Below, in pieces: positions 42,333 to 54,560 of a stretch of DNA of 64,000 nt (within the stretch, counting starts at the first letter, position 1; each line of letters opens with the position of its first letter). The position numbers were made by a program, and so were the translations under genes. Source of the stretch: Kingdonia uniflora (lineage: Eukaryota > Streptophyta > Magnoliopsida > Ranunculales > Circaeasteraceae); contig JACGCM010002568.1 in the NCBI GenBank assembly GCA_014058105.1, positions 1,054,001 through 1,118,000 of the forward strand, given 5' to 3'. Below the pieces are notes generated by a model. That model saw only the letters and a program-made list of their open reading frames with translations, was not told the origin of the DNA and did no database searches.

Positions 42333-42701
42333 ATGAACTATACCAACCTTATTGGGTTAGAAAGCTAAATTTCTGATGAACGGGCTGCTCATGTATGCGA
42401 TAACAAGTTGTTAGTCAAAATAAACTTTACCAATGTGATTCAAGTTGTCCATTCTTCCGACAGCGTGTTGCTTATGACTCAAATAGTTTGGGAGCAAGGA
42501 ATCGTGATTAATCGCTTAAAATCAAATGAGTATGAAGCAACACCAAAAATAATGGAACTTACATGTCCATTTTGCCTCGAGCCGTATGTCCAAGGTGCAA
42601 TTGTGACTACCACTCCCTACAAACATATGTTCCATAAGGCATGCCTGCTCCCATGGGTTTTAAATAAAAATGAATATCCCTATTGTCGCTCTCATATTTA
42701 G
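42333..42701 (+). pseudogene. RING-H2-like ORF with an early stop and a lost zinc ligand
   Basis: An in-frame ATG at 42333 (MNYTNLIGLES) meets TAA at codon 12, then the frame is open to TAG at 42701 (ATG at 42408 gives 97 residues). The C-terminus is a C3H2C3 RING: CPFCLEPYVQGAIV, then YKHMFHKACLLPWVL and EYPYCRSH. The seventh ligand, Cys of the usual CPxC, is Tyr (YPYC), so zinc site 2 is incomplete. RING-H2 proteins are E3 ubiquitin ligases. The ORF is intronless, unlike the surrounding fragments. Confidence 0.62.
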
Positions 42702-43020
42702 GGACGACAAGTTACGTAATGTTTATTTTTGTTTGGTTTTTTAAATTTATTAGTTTCTTTAAGATATTATGTAAGTTTAATATCCTTGATTGTTGTTGGG
42801 ATATTTCTTTTTTGGTTTAACCTTTGTGGTGTTGAGAATATATGCAAGGCTTATTTTAATATTGGACATTTTTTGTTAAATGCACCTTTTATTTTTCTCT
42901 ATTATTTGTCAATGTGCCTGATGGACACATAAAATGACCACTATTCTCCTATGACTTAATGTTTATTATCCTTAATATTATTATTAAACATGACTTAAAA
43001 AACCAATTTTTATATTTTAG
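42702..43020. other. AT-rich stretch, nothing recognised
   Basis: A 67-codon hydrophobic frame (42729-42932) is present but has no recognisable motif and is likely chance in T-rich DNA. Confidence 0.35.
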
Positions 43021-43029
43021 GTTACATGG

Positions 43030-44300
43030 AGCTCAGTTACCAAATATGTGCAAATACCGGGATGTATAGCTCAAAAGATGAACTGCTGGAGAAGGATGTA
43101 GAGTTGCCAAACACAAGGGTCCCACATGGGGAGGTTAAAATTTAGGAGGATAACTCTTGAAGGTTATAATTTTATGTGCATTCATGGCATAGGTTATAAA
43201 TCTCATATTAAATATAAGAATCCTCTCCTTCATCTATAAAAGGAGAGGTGGTGAGCTCATAAAAAGTATCAAATTTTGAGAGAATCATTCTTGTAGAGTG
43301 TAAGAGAGCATTATTGGAGTAAGTTGGTGCAAGTCTTGTAAGAATTTGGAGCATTTCATTTTGTAAGTCAATAAAATTCCTCTTTTTGTTGTTAGTTTAT
43401 GTTCATTTCATTCTCATATCATTTAGGTTTTATAATTGTTATAATGGCCGGCTAAAGTCCTCACTAGGGGTGAGGATGGATCCGCCATAAGCATATGATA
43501 TCATGTAGTAGAATGTATTTTTCTCCAACACAATATGAGCATATTATCACAAATCCCAAAACTATATTTTTGGAGACCTATGATCTCTTTAAGTAGAGAT
43601 ATAGGAAGAGTTTTGTGATTCTCAAATGACATAGTAAAATTGTATTAATATTGTATTTTTCTAAGGTATGATCTTAATTAACATTTCATAGTTAGCATTG
43701 CTTTCATGGAATGTGTTTTTAGTATATACTTAGTTCATATAATATATTCTACTTGAGTTATAATCATGGGATTACATCGAAAAAATGTTGAAGTTTGTTA
43801 TTTTAATTAAGTGGAGAATTTAATATACGATACTATGTTGATATTGTATGTAAATGGTGGTAAAATCCGAAGCCCCTAGACTTTTATTCTTGATTAAAAC
43901 CATATAATTGATTTTTACGGTTTTCAACCTTAGATTACTTAAACACAAAGACCAAAACTAATTTCTAGTTCCGTTCGAAAGTGAACGATACTATAATATT
44001 TACCCATACTAAACACTGGATTTTGACCGTTATCAAAATGGCGCCGGTGCCAGTTTTGTTCGGTAATTAGAAACGGTTTTTGATTGTGCTTTCTTTGATC
44101 TATTGCTTTTGATTTTTTTTATCATTTCTTTGAAAAAATTAGTTCACCATTGTAATTATTTATTTTGCATATTTTTTTTCTTCTTTTTTCCATTTGAGGT
44201 AGTTTGTTTGCGTTTACAGAGAAGGAAGAAGCGAATACCCCAACGTATTTCGGTTTGTATTAAAGTATTGACAAGTGCATTAATGTGGTAAAAGGCAATC
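43030..44300 (+). mobile_element. Partial LTR retrotransposon: LTR with promoter, primer site and leader
   Basis: A TATA box (CTATAAAAGGAGAGG, about 43237-43251) is followed by a poly(A) signal (CAATAAAATTCC, about 43369) and, further on, ATCAAAATGGCGCCGGTGCC at about 44033-44052. TGGCGCC(G)TTGCC is the primer-site start used by Athila-type gypsy elements, and here only the central base differs. The LTR would therefore end near 44034 and the leader follows. No gag or pol comes after, so the element is truncated. The LTR's left edge is not defined. Confidence 0.5.
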
Positions 44301-45150
44301 AAAGAGAATAATTTATTAAGATTTTTTTTCATAGTCGGTTTTACTTGGGTACAGTTAATGACTTAGGCTTGAAGTAAGACTTGATTGGGGTTGGTGCATT
44401 GCATAAGACATAAACATAAGGTGGGGTTGGTACATAACACAAGGAGGCAGCTATAAATAACTAATTTAAGAGGGGCAGTTTCAAAAGAATAATAAAAGGC
44501 TTCTCAAGTTACAAGTACTACTCAAACACTTAAGTCTTTGTGGGGCCGTTACAAAGTGATCACCTCACAAGAATCTGATGTCATCAAAGCCATTAATAAG
44601 GAGTATCAATCTAAGACAAAGATCGTGAAGTGTCGCAAAGTTATGTTGGATGCACGGTTTTAATTTTCGATTTCTCTTGTAATTTGATCATCGTCATTTA
44701 AAAAAAAAAAAAAAACTAGATTAGTATTTTCTTTTCATTTTCATCTCCCTTTGAGTGACTTGTAGTGAGGCAAAATATTGTACTCTTGAGCGAAGAGTGT
44801 GTAATTAAAGCGAAGATAAAATTGTACTTTTTTTACAGGGGCAATATTGGAACCCACATCCGGGGAGGACCTCTCTATAACGCCTACATGAGCCAGAGAG
44901 CCCAGGTGTGCCATCTCATCGGTTTTACCGGGGTAAACAATGAGCCCCTAAAAATGGCTGCCCCGCAGGTACTTTCTTCCACCGCACCCTCTTGCGAAGC
45001 GGTCAATTTTTGTTCATGTGCCTGATGTTTATGCACTTTTAAATTCTAAACATTAGATAAAGAGCAAACAATAAGTGGGATTTCATCACCCGTGTGTGGC
45101 ACCGCACACTAGGACCCCAGGAGGTTACGACCCGATTTAACATTTTTCGG
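44301..45150. other. Mixed stretch with an unassigned ORF at 44765-45025
   Basis: 44700-44716 is a poly(A) run, possibly from a reverse-transcribed insertion. The plus-strand ORF at 44765-45025 (86 codons) contains GNIGTHIRGGPLYNAYMSQR, encoded by a GC-richer segment (44838-45010) unlike its surroundings; I do not recognise it. 45080-45140 is similarly GC-rich and non-coding. Confidence 0.3.
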
Positions 45151-45955
45151 AATAGGGCATTGACTTTAAAAGAAACCAAGATTAAGCCATAAAATATATA
45201 AATAGACAATATCTTAGCTTCGTGGAGAGTTTAGCTTCGTGGGTTATTCCTCGAGTTTTCCTAATTACGAACTCTCAAATCGAGAGTTTAGCTTTGTGGG
45301 TTTAAATTTCATTTCCTTCATTTCAATATCTTAGCTTTTGATTGTAGCTTCTAATCGAGTCTCTCTCTCTAAGCTTTAAAAAGGTTTGTTTGCTAATCTT
45401 TTAGGTTTCCAAGGTTCAAGGTCTTCAATCTAAAGGTTTTTTTTATTGTCAGAAGTGACAGAGGCAAAAAAAACTCTCCCCCTGACCCTACTCAGCAGAA
45501 GGTGGACATTTTGGTGAGCACAATCAGTCTAACCCCAAAGCCTGCACCTTCAATAATGTCCAAGAGTTTTGGAGGTATGTTTTTGTATGTATAAAGTTAC
45601 GGTATTCACGCAATTTATAAGAACACAACAATGTAACAAACACAGATGTATGTGTTTCAGTTCATCTTTTTTGGAGAAATTGTTTGTGCTGGAACATAGT
45701 ATGAAAATAATATCAAAATTTGAATTAATAGGAAATCCTTTTAGGCATCTAATGACAACACTTACCAAGCATCTAAAAAAAATGGGAACAGAACTAATCG
45801 CAACAATATTTGCACATATTACTTTCATTAACTAATATATAAAGTAATATGAAATACATATATGATCAGTCATTCAAATTGTATGTGTCTACTAAGGCTA
45901 ACAATATATCACGAAATAATTTCATCGTTAAACTTCAATTTGTCACCTTCATTTT
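45151..45955. other. AT-rich stretch, no gene recognised
   Basis: A TATA-like TATATAAATAG occurs near 45196, followed by short repeats of GAGAGTTTAGCTT[CT]GTGG (45219-45305). The two overlapping frames at 45550-45835 have no recognisable motif. Confidence 0.35.
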
Positions 45956-45959
45956 AGTT

Positions 45960-46200
45960 GCATTACCATCTTTTTTGCACCACTGTTATGTCCATTAATT
46001 TTGCTATGACCATCTTCCTTTACACCTATTTTGCTATGTCCACTGCTATGTCCATCTGTTATGGTCTAACTGTTATGTCCATCTGTTTTGCACCACTATT
46101 ATGTCCATCTGTTGTTATGTGAGGATACTATACTGTTATGTCCATCTGTTATGTGAAGATATTATACTGTTATGTCCAACTATTTTGCACCACTGTTAGA
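45960..46200 (+). repeat. Imperfect TGTTATGTCCATCTGTT repeats
   Basis: At least eight variants of CTGTTATGTCCATCTGTTTTGCACCA follow one another irregularly. No ORF. Confidence 0.75.
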
Positions 46201-46376
46201 CCATAACTACTATACATTCCATAAAGAGATGCATTGCCTAGGCAAGGAATGATATGCTGATCAAGAAATTTTAGCATAGCTACTATAGTAGTTTAGATCA
46301 TAACTACTATAGCAATTTTTATGCCTACTATACCAACCCCAATAGGTTACTCATGGAAGGGCCTTCACTTACCTTA

Positions 46377-46525
46377 GGTTGATCTTTGGATTTTTGTTCA
46401 GGTTTGCTCTTCTTGAGAGCTAACTCCCTTGCTGATTCACTGTTCCTTACCTTTGCATTACTGTTGTTTGTGATGCTATTATTAAGTCTGATGTTGACCT
46501 TAGACTAAGTACTATTCAAACTGCA
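46377..46525 (-). pseudogene. 3' part of a host exon split by the Tekay composite
   Basis: Reading the minus strand from the target duplication (46525-46521) the frame continues from 63788: LNST, one TAG stop, then KVNIRLNNSITNNSNAKVR and SARELALKKSKPEQKSKDQP, ending at a consensus donor (CCTAAG then GTAAGT) at 46377/46376. It is basic and polar, with no recognised domain. The junction in frame with the part at 63788-63979 and the donor argue for one exon of about 340 bp before insertion. Confidence 0.5.
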
Positions 46526-49256
46526 TGTCACGCCCCAAAATCCAGTAATCGATAACTTGACCAACTACTAGATTCTAAGTAGTTCAGGTCGGGGAATCCA
46601 AAGATTCTACCCCACAAATAACAATAATCATCAGAGTAAATAATTATAATAATACAATAATATAACGCGGAAGCAAAAGACTTATATATACATATCAGAT
46701 GTAAAATTTAATACAAAATCTCGATTAAAACTCAGCGACATATGCTGAGAACATCTACAGAAGTCTAGAGCCAAAGGAAATTTACAGCGGCAAAATCTGT
46801 CCCTGAACTGGCTACCCACACGGTAGTCCAAGCTAATTAACCTCTGAAATGGTTAAAATGCGAGAGTAAACAAACAACGAGCTCACTAATCCTATAGAAC
46901 TAAATAACTTACTAACAACTGGTACTAAAAATTAGGGTAGAGATGAATTTAATATAAAATAGGTAAATACAATCTAGCAATAAAATAAGTGACCATGACA
47001 GATACAGAGTTGATAATGAAAGGAAATAGAGTTGATGAGAGGAGAGAATAGAGAAGGAATGTGAGAAGAGAGTAGAATAAGGAATATGAGAAGAGAATGT
47101 GATAATATGATAATATGCAATGCCATGACGTGAAGTGATGACTAGGATAATCCCATACTTATCCTAGATACAATGATATGTTATGATGAGCAGGGATATT
47201 CCCATAAATATTCCCTAATGCAGAATAATTTAGTATTTTAAAAGTGTACGCGATCTTATAATAATGTTGGTTGATCAACCGCTAACGTCTAATTTCTTAA
47301 AGAGATTAGTAAAGGGATACACAGGTACGAATTGGTTAAGCTCGACCAAGCTAGGATGGTCGCACTTGATCAAAGTGGATTTGGGTGTATCAACCCGCTG
47401 AACAATAGTCCGTAACATTTCAAGGAATTTCAAGTTCAATGTAGATAAGTTGGGATCTCCATGACTCTGCCTCATACCATTCTACACTCCGGAGTAGTTG
47501 AACTAGGTATGATAGTGCCATTCCCAATCTCACCGTGTCTTTTAACCCAATCTCACGGACTCCTTGGATCTTGTCGGAGGTCAACTGAAACGGAGTGTTT
47601 GTGTATCCAATCTCAATAAGTTTTGAAAGATGTGTTATAAGTTATAAAGTGCAGCAGGTGCAGAAGAAAGCAACACAGCTGCCGCTCACACGACAATACA
47701 ACCAGGATAAATAGGGACTCGGTTACACCAACTATGCATAGCCAACACAACAACCTAACCGTCACTACATCCAACCCAACAATCTCTTAAGGCTGGAAGG
47801 GGCATTCCTGGGCAAGCCACGAGAATGCTAACCCAACCACCACTAACTAACTCAAGATCTATGCAAACCAAAAACCAACTCCAGAAACAATTACAAACCT
47901 AAACTACAGGTTAACACTTCTAACAGAATAATTCCAAGGTTAAACTATAGTTAATCACAAAACATCTCTAAGTTCAATATAACTCTCTAAAATAATACTA
48001 AGAAACTAGTATAGAAAATTAATAATGCTTGAATAAAACTCGTCTGAAGGAAATCAAAGTCCTGCGGAAGAACCAACTCGGAAGCCCAACTAAAATCCGC
48101 GGAATGGTAACGGAACGCCTGATAATCTAACACCAACAATGGAGAACAACAAACAACCAATCAATTAAGGAAACGACATCAAAACCAAACCCTAGAAATC
48201 AAACCTACGCCAAAATCGAGCGAAAAGAACGGAAAAGGATTCGGGAATACTTATCGAGGATAGGAGCGAAACTTGCGATGAAGCGGGCGAAAAATTCCCG
48301 AGCGATGGGGAAGAGTGGATCAAGAGTATGGAGGAGAGTGGAATAGGTTAGAGAGAGGAGAGTGAGAGAGAGAAAAAAAGGAAGCGAAGAGAGAAAAGGA
48401 AAAGACCCAAAAAAGGCTGAAAGCGCGCCTTTGTTCGAACAAAAATAATCCTGTTAGAACAGAGTGAGTTGTATTCGAACAGAGACTAGTCTGTTTAAAA
48501 ATAAAGGGGTCTATTCGAACAGAAAGGGCTCTGTACGAATAGAACTGCTCTTGCATAAAATAAAAATCCCCGGAAGCACCACGGACCACCCCGGACACCC
48601 TGGAAACACCACGGACCACCACCACTACCACGCAAACACTACTACAAGCCCAACAAAGGTTTTCCAATATAGGAACACCACCTCTACCGCCTCACGGTTA
48701 CCAAAATGCCTAAGCCCCCCAAAAGGAATCTTTTCCCTTGGGAAACTCCAGAAACCTACCGGCCAATCCAACGGCTCACCGGAACCACCCCAAACCACAC
48801 ATACATCAAAAAACATCACTACCAACTCAACATAGGGTTTCCAAAGTAGAAACACCACCTCAACCACCTCACGGCCACCAAACGCCTAAACCCCCGAAAA
48901 AGAATCTTTTCCTCGGGAGACTCTGGAAACCTACCGGCCACTCCAACGGCTCACCGGAATCACACCAAACCACACATACAACAAACAAACATCACTACCA
49001 ACCCATCTAGGGGTTCCCAAGGCCACAACGCCACCTCCTCCTCTAAATGACCACCGAACCGCCAAAACTACAAAAAGGAATCTAATACTAAACCATGGAA
49101 ATGAACAAATGGATGAAAGAGTACATGGGAAAATGAATGCGAAACTTAACGTGAAGGAAATGAATCTAATATGCCGATGAGATAAAGAGTAGGAATATAT
49201 CAGCGGAAATGAAATATGAGTGAATATTAGAAATAAATGAAATACGGGTCATTTCA
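46526..49256 (-). repeat. Full-length LTR (3' LTR of the composite)
   Basis: 2,731 bp, TGTCACGCCCC to GGTCATTTCA on the plus strand, the same family as the solo LTR at 3082-5558 in inverse orientation. The polypurine tract (TTAGGGGGGTAGAT on the minus strand) abuts it at 49257-49272. GTTCGAAC-type motifs cluster at 48430-48550. Proline/threonine-rich frames at 48464-49010 are LTR repeats, not genes. Confidence 0.88.
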
Positions 49257-49289
49257 ATCTACCCCCCTAAAACAAAATTTCCCCTCGAA

Positions 49290-50790
49290 ATTAAACGCAT
49301 ACCTCATCAAGAGAATAAAAGTAGACAATGCCTCCTCACATCAGCCTCCAACTCCCAGGTAGCCTCCTCTAGACCATGGTCATTCCACTGGACTTTCACA
49401 AACAAAATAACCTTTTGGCGAAGAACCTTTTCCTCGCGATCCAAAATACACTCCGGATGCTCAAGATACGAGGTATCATCCCGAACCTCTATCGGTTCTC
49501 AGTCAATCACGTGAGCAGGGTCCCGCTCATACTTCCTCAACATAGAAACATGGAAGACGCTGTGAACTCTGCTCAGCTGCGGCGGCAACGCCAAACGGTA
49601 TGCTAACTCTCCAACTCTGTCCAGAGTCTCAAACGGGCCAATATATCGTGGAACAAGCTTCCCCTTCTTGCTGAAATGCATCACGCCCCTCATCAGTGAA
49701 ACCTTCAGAAAACATGATCCCTGATCCAAAACTCTAGCGGTCTCCTGTGAATGTCAGCGTAACTCTTCTGTCGGCTCGGTGTTGTACGTAACCGATCCCT
49801 GATGGGAGTAACTGTCTTAGTAGTCTCCCAAACCAAGTCTGGTCCCAGTAAGATCTACTCACCAACCTCTGCCAAACTCAAAGGTGATCTGCATGGTCTA
49901 CCATATAAAGCCTCGTAAGGTGCCATCCTGATGCTCGACCGAAAACAATTGTTTTACGCGAACTCTGCCCAATGTAAATACTCATCCCAGCTGCCCCTGA
50001 AGTCCAAAACACAAGCTCGAAGCATATCCTCCAGGATCTGGTTAACTCGCTCTATCTGACCGTCGGTCTGAGGGTGAAATGCGGTACTGAAATCTAGTCT
50101 ATTATCCATAGCTCGCTGAAAACTCTGCCAAAATTTGTTGGTAAACCAGGCATATCTATCTGACACAATAGACACTGGAACCCCATGTAAACGAACAGTC
50201 TCCCTCACATATATCCTGCCCAACTCCTCAGTAGTCATAGTCGTGCGAACCAGAATAAAATGTGCCGATTTTGTCAATCGGTCCACAATCACCCAAATAG
50301 AATCGTGTAATTTCTTCATCCGCGGTAAACCCGATATGAAGTCCATCGTCACATGCTTCCATTTCCACACTGGAATAGGTAAGGGTTTAAGCTGTCCCGC
50401 CAGTTTCTGATACTTGGCCTTCACCTGCAGGAAAGTTAGACATTTGGAAATAAAATCAGCTATCTCGCGCTTCATATTATCCCATAAAAAATGTCTCTTC
50501 AGGTCCTGATACATCTTCGTACTGCCTGGATGAATTGTGCATCTCGAACCATGAGCCTCACTCAAAACCTCGCGTTTCAGAACCTCGGAATCTGGCATGC
50601 ATAATCTGCCCCTGTATCTGATGCAGCCATCTGAACTAACTGTCCAATCAGGTCTTGTGTGGTCTGAAGCCCAAGACTATAATCTGTCGTCCAACTGCAA
50701 CACCTCTATAATCCGAGAAATCAAAGATGGCTAAACTCTCAGATTTGCAATAAGACCACCTGTAGTCTGTGAATCCAAAATCTACCCGAA
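49290..50790 (-). pseudogene. Tekay copy A: integrase with chromodomain
   Basis: The frame 50598-49954 is open for 214 codons: an H2C2-like part (EAHGSRCTIHPGSTKMYQDL, CLTFLQVKAKYQK), core motifs HVTMDFISGLPRMKKLHDSI, SIVSDRYAWFTNKF and FHPQTDGQIERVNQILEDM, so all three acidic catalytic positions (D, D, E) are kept. The C-terminus at 49729-49499 has [20 protein letters not shown] and VHSVFHVSMLRKYERDP, then towards 49290 the chromodomain-like KVQWNDHGLEEATWELE. A few stops separate the pieces. The integrase of chromoviruses directs insertion to heterochromatin through this domain. Confidence 0.82.
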
Positions 50791-50799
50791 CACTGCAAT

Positions 50800-51235
50800 G
50801 TCGCTAAACATCGTTCACTCACGAATCATCAGACGTGTAAGTAATCCTCTAGGTAAATGGCTCAAAGCGTCGGCCACCATGTTCGCATTCCCCGGGTGAT
50901 ACTGCCAATCCACATCGTAGTCCTTAAGAAATTCCATCCACCTGCGTTATCTCATGCTCAGCTCCTTCTGAGAAAAAAGATACCGCAAACTCTTGTGATT
51001 AGAAAAGAGCTCGAATTTCTCCCCGTATAAGTAGTGTCTCCAGATCTTCAGCGCATAAACCACAGCTGCCAACTCTAGGTCATGAGTAGGATAATTCCTC
51101 TCATGTACCTTAAGTTGTATCGAAGCATAAGCCACCACCTTGCCCTTCTGCATCAAAACCCAACCAACTTCACTGAGTGATGCATCACTATATATTCTAT
51201 ACCTCTCCCCACTGGATGGAACAATCAAAACAATT
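50800..51235 (-). pseudogene. Tekay copy A: RNase H remnant
   Basis: The minus-strand frame 51228-50947 reads [40 protein letters not shown] and [20 protein letters not shown], the Ty1/Ty3 RNase H with its D, E motifs (the DHKSLKY Asp is Asn here). At 51235 the sequence jumps directly into LTR sequence, so RT, PR and gag of this copy are deleted. Confidence 0.8.
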
Positions 51236-51960
51236 AGAAGAAAGTGAGTTGTATTCGAATAAAGAGTAGTCTATTCGAATAGAAAAGGGTTTATTTTAAC
51301 AGAAATGGCCCTGTTCGAACAGAACTGCTCCTGCATCAAAAGAAGACCCCGGAAACACCACGGACCACCCCGAACACCCCGGAAACACCACGGACCACCG
51401 CCACTACCACACAAACACTACTACAAGCCCAACAAAGGTTTTTTAAAGTAGGAACACCACCTCTACCGCCTCACGGCTACCAAAAGGCCTAAGTTCCCAA
51501 AAAGAAATCTTTTCCCTTGGGAAACTCCAGAAACCTACCGGCCAATCCAACGGCTCACCAGAACCACCCCGAACCACACACACATCAAACAAACATCACT
51601 ACCAACTCAACAAAGGATTTCTAAATTAGAAACAACACCTCCACCGCCTCTCGGCCACCAAACGCCTAAACCCCCCAAAATGAATTATTTCCTCGAGAGA
51701 CTCCGAAAACCTACTGGCCACTCCAACGGCTCACCGGAATCACCCTACCCTAAACCACACACATAACAAACAAACATCAATACCAACCCATCTAGGGGTT
51801 CCCAAGGCCACAACGCCATCTCGTCCTCCGAATGACCACTGAATTGCCATAACTACAAAAAAGAATCTAATACTAAACCATGGAAAGGAACAAATGAATG
51901 CATAATGGATGAATAAAATGGATGAAAGAGTACATGTGGAAAATGAATGCGGAACTTAGA
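51236..51960 (-). repeat. Internal LTR fragment
   Basis: About 720 bp matching 48455-49140 of the full LTR, with junctions into RNase H at one side (51235) and into the integrase C-terminus at the other (51960-51990). Both LTR ends are missing, so it is a recombination remnant. Confidence 0.78.
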
Positions 51961-51974
51961 AACATGGAAGACGC

Positions 51975-53227
51975 TCATACTTCCTTAACATAGAAACATG
52001 GAAGATGCTGTGAACTCTGCTCAGCTGCGGCGGCAATGCCAAACGGTATGCTAACTCTTACCCTCTGTCTAGAATCTCAAACGGGCCAATATATCTCAGA
52101 GCTAGCTTCCCCTTCTTCCTGAAATGCATCACGCCCCTCATCGGTGAAGCGTTCAGCAAAACATGATCCCCGGTCCAAAACTCTAACGGTCTCCTGCGGA
52201 TGTCGGCGTAACTTTTCTGTCGGCTCTGTACAGCTCGTAACCAATCCCTGATGGTAGTAACTACCTCAGTTGTCTCCTAAACCAAGTCTGGTCCCAGTAA
52301 GATCTGCTCGCCAACCTCTGCCCAACTCAAATGTGATCTACATGGTCTACCATATAAAGCCTAGAAAGGTGCCATCCCGATGCTCGACTGAAAACTGTTG
52401 TTGTACGCGAACTCCTCCTAATGTAAATACTCATCCCAGCTGCCCTTGAAATCCAAAACACAAGCTCGAAGCATATCCTCAAGGATCTGGCTAACTCGTT
52501 CTATCTAACCGTCGGACTGATGGTGAAATGCTGTAGTGAAATCATGTCTAGTATACATAACTCGCTGAAAACTCTGTCAAATTTTGCTGGTAAACCTGGC
52601 ATCTCTTTCTGACACAATAGACACTGGAACCCCGTGTAAATGAACAATCTCCCTCACATATATCCTTCTCAACTCATCAGTAGTCATAGTGGTGCTAACC
52701 GGAATGAAATGTGCAAATTTGGTCAATCGGTCCACAATCACCCAAATAGAATCGTGTTGTTTCTTCGTCCGCGGTAAACCCGATATGAAGTCCATCGTCA
52801 CATGATCCCATTTCTACTCTGGAATAGATAAGGGTTTAAGCTGCCCTGCCGGTTTCTGATGCTCAGCCTTCACCTGGCGGCAAGTTAGACATTTAGAAGC
52901 AAAATCAGCTATCTCGCGCTTCATATTGTCCCACCAAAAATATCTTTTCAGGTCCTGGTACATCTATGTACTGCCTGGATGAATGGTGTATCACGAACCA
53001 TGAGCCTCACTCAAAACCTCACATTTCAGAACCATAAAATCTGGCATGCATAATTTGCCCCTGTAACTGATACTGCCATCTGAACTAACTCTCCAATCAG
53101 GTCTGGTATCGTCTGAAGCCCACGACTGTAATCTGTCGTCCAACTGCTGCACCTCAATAATCCGAGAAATTAAAGATGGCTGAAGTCTCAGATTTGCAAT
53201 AAGAACACCTGTAGTCTGTGAATCCAA
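51975..53227 (-). pseudogene. Tekay copy B: integrase, chromodomain lost
   Basis: Motifs include VTMDFISGLPRTKKQHDSIW, VDRLTKFAHFIPVSTTMTTD and SIVSERDARFTSK (52801-52577). The family has SDRD here; the copy reads SERD, so the second catalytic Asp is Glu. Multiple stops follow. The sequence ends at the HVSML stage, at the junction with the LTR fragment, so the chromodomain is absent. Confidence 0.75.
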
Positions 53228-53230
53228 AAT

Positions 53231-53880
53231 CTACCTGAACTCTGCAATGTCGCTTAGCATCGTCAACTCACGAATCATCAGACGTGCAAGTAATCCTCTA
53301 GGTAAACGGCTCAAAGCATCGGCCACCACGTTCGCCTTCCCCGGGTGATCATGCCAATCTACATCGTAGTCCTTAAGAAATTCCATCCACCTGCGTTGTC
53401 TCATGTTCAGCTCCTTCTGAGAAAAAAGATACTGCAAACTCTTGTGATCATAAAAGAGCTTGAATCTCTCCCCGTATAAGTAGTGTCTCCAGATCTTCAG
53501 CGCATAAACTACCGCCGCCAACTCTAGGTCATGAGTAGGATAATTCATCTCGTGCACCTTAAGATGTCTCGAAGCATAAGCCACCACCCTGCCTTCCTGC
53601 ATCAAAAAGCAACCAATCCACTGAATGATGCATCAATGAATACTTTATACCTCTGCCCACTGGATGGAACAATTAGAACTGGTACTGTCGTCAATCTGTT
53701 CTTCAACTCGGTAAAAGCTAAAGAACAGCTATCGTCCCAAACAAACCGAACGTCTTTCTTTGTCAAACGGGTCAAAGGGGCTGCAATCCGCGAAAACCCC
53801 TCAATAAATCTATGATAGTAACCCGCTAAACCCAGAAAACTGTGAATCTTGGTAACGTTCGTCGGTTGCGCCCAATTAGC
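53231..53880 (-). pseudogene. Tekay copy B: RNase H
   Basis: The frame 53605-53231 is open for 124 codons: [80 protein letters not shown]. The catalytic motifs of Ty3-type RNase H are recognisable. One shift separates it from the RT frame (53602). Confidence 0.82.
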
Positions 53881-54560
53881 GACTGTTGTAACCTTGGTAT
53901 GATCTACTGTAATTCCATACTTAGACACCACGTGCCCTAGGAATTTCACCTCATACTGCCAAAGCTTACACGTTTTAAACTTAGTAAATAGTGTGTTCTC
54001 CCACAAAGTCTGTAAAGCGATCCTCAAATGCTCCTCGTGCTCTGCATCAGTCCTCAAATATATCAGAATGTCATCGATGAACACAATGACGAACCGGTCA
54101 AGAAAAGGGCAGAAAAAACGGTTCATCAAATCCATAAAGGCTGCGGGCGCGTTCGCCAAACCGAACAACATAACTAGAAACTCATAGTATCCGTAACGAG
54201 CCCAAAAGGCTATCTTTGAAACATCAGCTGCCCTGATCCTCAGCTGATATTAACCTGAGCTAAGATCAATCTTCGAAAAGAATTGCGCTCCTTAAAGCTG
54301 GTGAAACATGTCCTCGATCCTCGGCAACGGATATCTGTTCTTGATCGTGACTTTGTTCAACTCGTGGTAGTCAATACATAAACGCACCGAGCCGTCTTTC
54401 TTCTTTGTGAGCTAAACTGGAGCTCCCCACGGGGAAGTACTCGGTCGAATAAATCCCTGATCCATCAACTCAGAAATCTGATCCTTCAATTCCTTCAGCT
54501 CGACAGGTGCCATACGATACGGTGCCTTCGAAATTGGCGTTGTGCCCGTTATAAGATCTA
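53880..54560 (-). pseudogene. Tekay copy B: reverse transcriptase
   Basis: The minus strand 54560-54412 gives [20 protein letters not shown] and [14 protein letters not shown]. After a stop region the frame 54171-53602 reads [20 protein letters not shown], then [20 protein letters not shown] with the intact catalytic [21 protein letters not shown] and [18 protein letters not shown]. The interval 54172-54411 carries stops. RT copies element RNA into DNA; this copy has an intact active site in a broken frame. Confidence 0.85.

Noticed and set aside
44700..44716. Poly(A) run as the tail of a SINE or processed pseudogene
   Set aside because: No SINE promoter boxes, coding match or target duplication seen upstream.
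48464..49010. T/P-rich plus-strand ORFs, repeated at 57131-57502
   Set aside because: LTR sequence repeated in every LTR copy of the composite; open by low complexity only.
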